NCBI GenBank assembly: GCA_016938515.1
Contig: JAFGUM010000550.1
Location: forward strand, 1-7,544
Direction of reading: 5' to 3'
Source of the DNA: Spirochaetales bacterium
GTDB lineage: Bacteria; Spirochaetota; Spirochaetia; Treponematales; UBA12059
DNA: 7,544 nt
This document shows, piece after piece, positions 6,832 through 7,544 of the stretch. The notes beneath the pieces were generated by a model. The model was given only the letters and a program-made list of their open reading frames with translations, had not been told where the DNA came from and searched no databases. Each line of letters starts with the position of its first letter. Position 1 is the first letter of the stretch. Position numbers and translations under genes: made by a program.

Positions 6832-6923
6832 GTAAGGTCTGCTCGTGTTGGCGATTTCTGGAAACGCGATTAACGTAATTCTAATATGCAAAAAATCAAA
6901 TATAGTGGCACACTGACTGTGTA

Positions 6924-6945
6924 GAAATTGACTATGGTCAATTTC
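6924..6945. promoter_or_regulatory. Perfect 9-bp inverted repeat, probable operator
   Basis: GAAATTGAC (6924-6932) is followed by TATG and the exact reverse complement GTCAATTTC (6937-6945). The 22-base, dyad-symmetric, AT-rich shape suits a dimeric helix-turn-helix repressor of the MarR kind; this is inference. It contains the -35-like TTGACT at 6928-6933. It is not followed by a T-run, so a terminator is unlikely. No regulator gene lies in the window. Confidence 0.6.
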
Positions 6946-6956
6946 AAGACTAAAAC
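6928..6956 (+). promoter_or_regulatory. Candidate promoter of the DJ-1/PfpI gene
   Basis: TTGACT (6928-6933, 5 of 6 to the -35 consensus) and TAAAAC (6951-6956, 4 of 6 to the -10) are 17 bases apart. The -35 box is inside the inverted repeat, so a bound repressor would block it. Transcription would begin near 6963, leaving a very short leader before GTG at 6977. An alternative -10, TATAGT (6901-6906), lies upstream without a good -35; with it, the palindrome would sit just after the transcription start. Confidence 0.45.
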
Positions 6957-6963
6957 TCGCTCG

Positions 6964-6970
6964 AGGGAGG
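6964..6970 (+). promoter_or_regulatory. Ribosome-binding site that sets a GTG start
   Basis: AGGGAGG is six bases before GTG at 6977. The resulting N-terminus, [18 protein letters not shown], begins with the first beta strand as expected for the DJ-1/PfpI fold. Confidence 0.85.
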
Positions 6971-6976
6971 CGCACA

Positions 6977-7544
6977 GTGGGAACCAAAAAGATTCTCTTT
7001 CTGGTTGGCGATTTTGTAGAGGACTACGAAGTCATGGTGCCGTTTCAGGCTTTGGCGGCGGTAGGGTATCAGGTGCACGCGGTGTGCCCCGATAAGAAAG
7101 CCGGCGAGGCGGTACGAACCGCGGTGCACGATTTTGAGGGAGACCAGACGTATTCTGAAAAACCTGGCCATAATTTCAGCCTGAATGCCACCTTTGCCGA
7201 GGTGGATCCGGCTGCCTATGATGGCCTGGTTATTCCTGGTGGCCGCGCGCCTGAGTATATTCGTCTTAACCAGCGGGTGCTCGAGATTGTGCGGCACTTC
7301 TTTACGGCGAAAAAACCGGTAGCGGTGATCTGCCACGGACCGCAGGTGCTCGCCGCCGCTGGCGTGCTCAAAGGTCGCGAGTGCGCGGCGTATCCAGCCG
7401 TGGGTCCAGGCGTTGCCGACGCGGGCGGAATCTACAAGGACATTCCCGTCGATACTGCCCACGTTGAGGGCAACCTGGTGTCGGCGCCCGCGTGGCCGGC
7501 GCACCCGGCGTGGCTGTCAAGCTTCATGAAGCTGCTAGGCGCAA
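6977..7544 (+). CDS. DJ-1/PfpI family protein, DJ-1D-like glyoxalase/deglycase (C-terminus cut by window)
   Basis: Proteins of this family act on methylglyoxal or on glyoxal-modified molecules (glyoxalase III or deglycase activity) or as stress proteins; a few are called PfpI peptidases. The 189 residues present, nearly a full domain, begin at a GTG. They show [18 protein letters not shown] with E18, [16 protein letters not shown] (52-67), [15 protein letters not shown] (84-98), the nucleophile elbow [14 protein letters not shown] with C119 and H120 (116-129), and [10 protein letters not shown] (170-179). The E18, C119 and H120 set matches the catalytic residues of the family. The long [12 protein letters not shown] segment resembles the plant DJ-1D/YLS5-type branch. 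The gene has its own upstream region with a candidate promoter and palindrome, so it is probably a separate, regulated unit. The exact substrate is uncertain. Confidence 0.92.
   Translation, partial: MGTKKILFLVGDFVEDYEVMVPFQALAAVGYQVHAVCPDKKAGEAVRTAVHDFEGDQTYSEKPGHNFSLNATFAEVDPAAYDGLVIPGGRAPEYIRLNQRVLEIVRHFFTAKKPVAVICHGPQVLAAAGVLKGRECAAYPAVGPGVADAGGIYKDIPVDTAHVEGNLVSAPAWPAHPAWLSSFMKLLGA

Noticed and set aside
6851..6867. Bulged stem GCG-A-TTT/AAA-CGC after the fliG-like gene, considered as a terminator
   Set aside because: It is six pairs with a bulge, and no T-run follows.

Overview
This 7.5 kb window is bacterial, with a GC content of roughly 60% by eye. It is densely coded and every supportable gene lies on the + strand. 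A flagellar rotor gene of about 400 residues with an unusual N-terminus, methylglyoxal synthase, a SAM hydrolase and start codons ATG, TTG and GTG behind strong AGGAGG-type sites would suit a free-living, GC-rich member of the Spirochaetota. Spirochaetes are known to carry two FliG paralogues, FliG1 and FliG2. This assignment is an inference; no rRNA or other marker is present.

Layout. (1) 1-1133: a 5-formyltetrahydrofolate cyclo-ligase, possibly cut at its N-terminus by the window edge, then methylglyoxal synthase (mgsA). (2) 1141-5568: a compact six-gene run that looks like one operon. It holds a polar amino-acid ABC importer (secreted binding protein, permease, ATPase), a SAM hydrolase of the DUF62 family, and the AzlC/AzlD amino-acid exporter pair. 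Gaps are 13, 36 and 9 bases, with two ATGA stop/start overlaps. A candidate promoter and a GC-rich hairpin precede the binding-protein gene, which starts with TTG. (3) 5629-6831: a FliG homologue whose usual FliF-binding N-domain is absent. In its place is a segment that reads like the cytoplasmic parts of the stator protein MotA, without the membrane helices. (4) 6832-6976: an AT-richer intergenic region with a perfect 9-bp inverted repeat overlapping a candidate promoter. (5) 6977-7544: a DJ-1/PfpI-family gene cut by the window end, probably a DJ-1D-like glyoxalase or deglycase.

How the parts may work together. In the six-gene run, SAM hydrolase releases L-methionine and adenosine from SAM. 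AzlCD-type exporters, such as BrnFE of Corynebacterium, export branched-chain amino acids and methionine. The cluster may therefore be an amino-acid/SAM/methionine balance module with both an importer and an exporter; this is inference from gene order. MgsA makes methylglyoxal, and the DJ-1-type enzyme at the other end is of a family that removes it, although about 6 kb separates them. The most unusual item is the MotA-like/FliG fusion, which joins pieces of the stator and the rotor of the flagellar motor in one soluble protein.

No tRNA, rRNA, CRISPR, insertion sequence or phage feature was seen. No gene-free stretch exceeds 150 bases.
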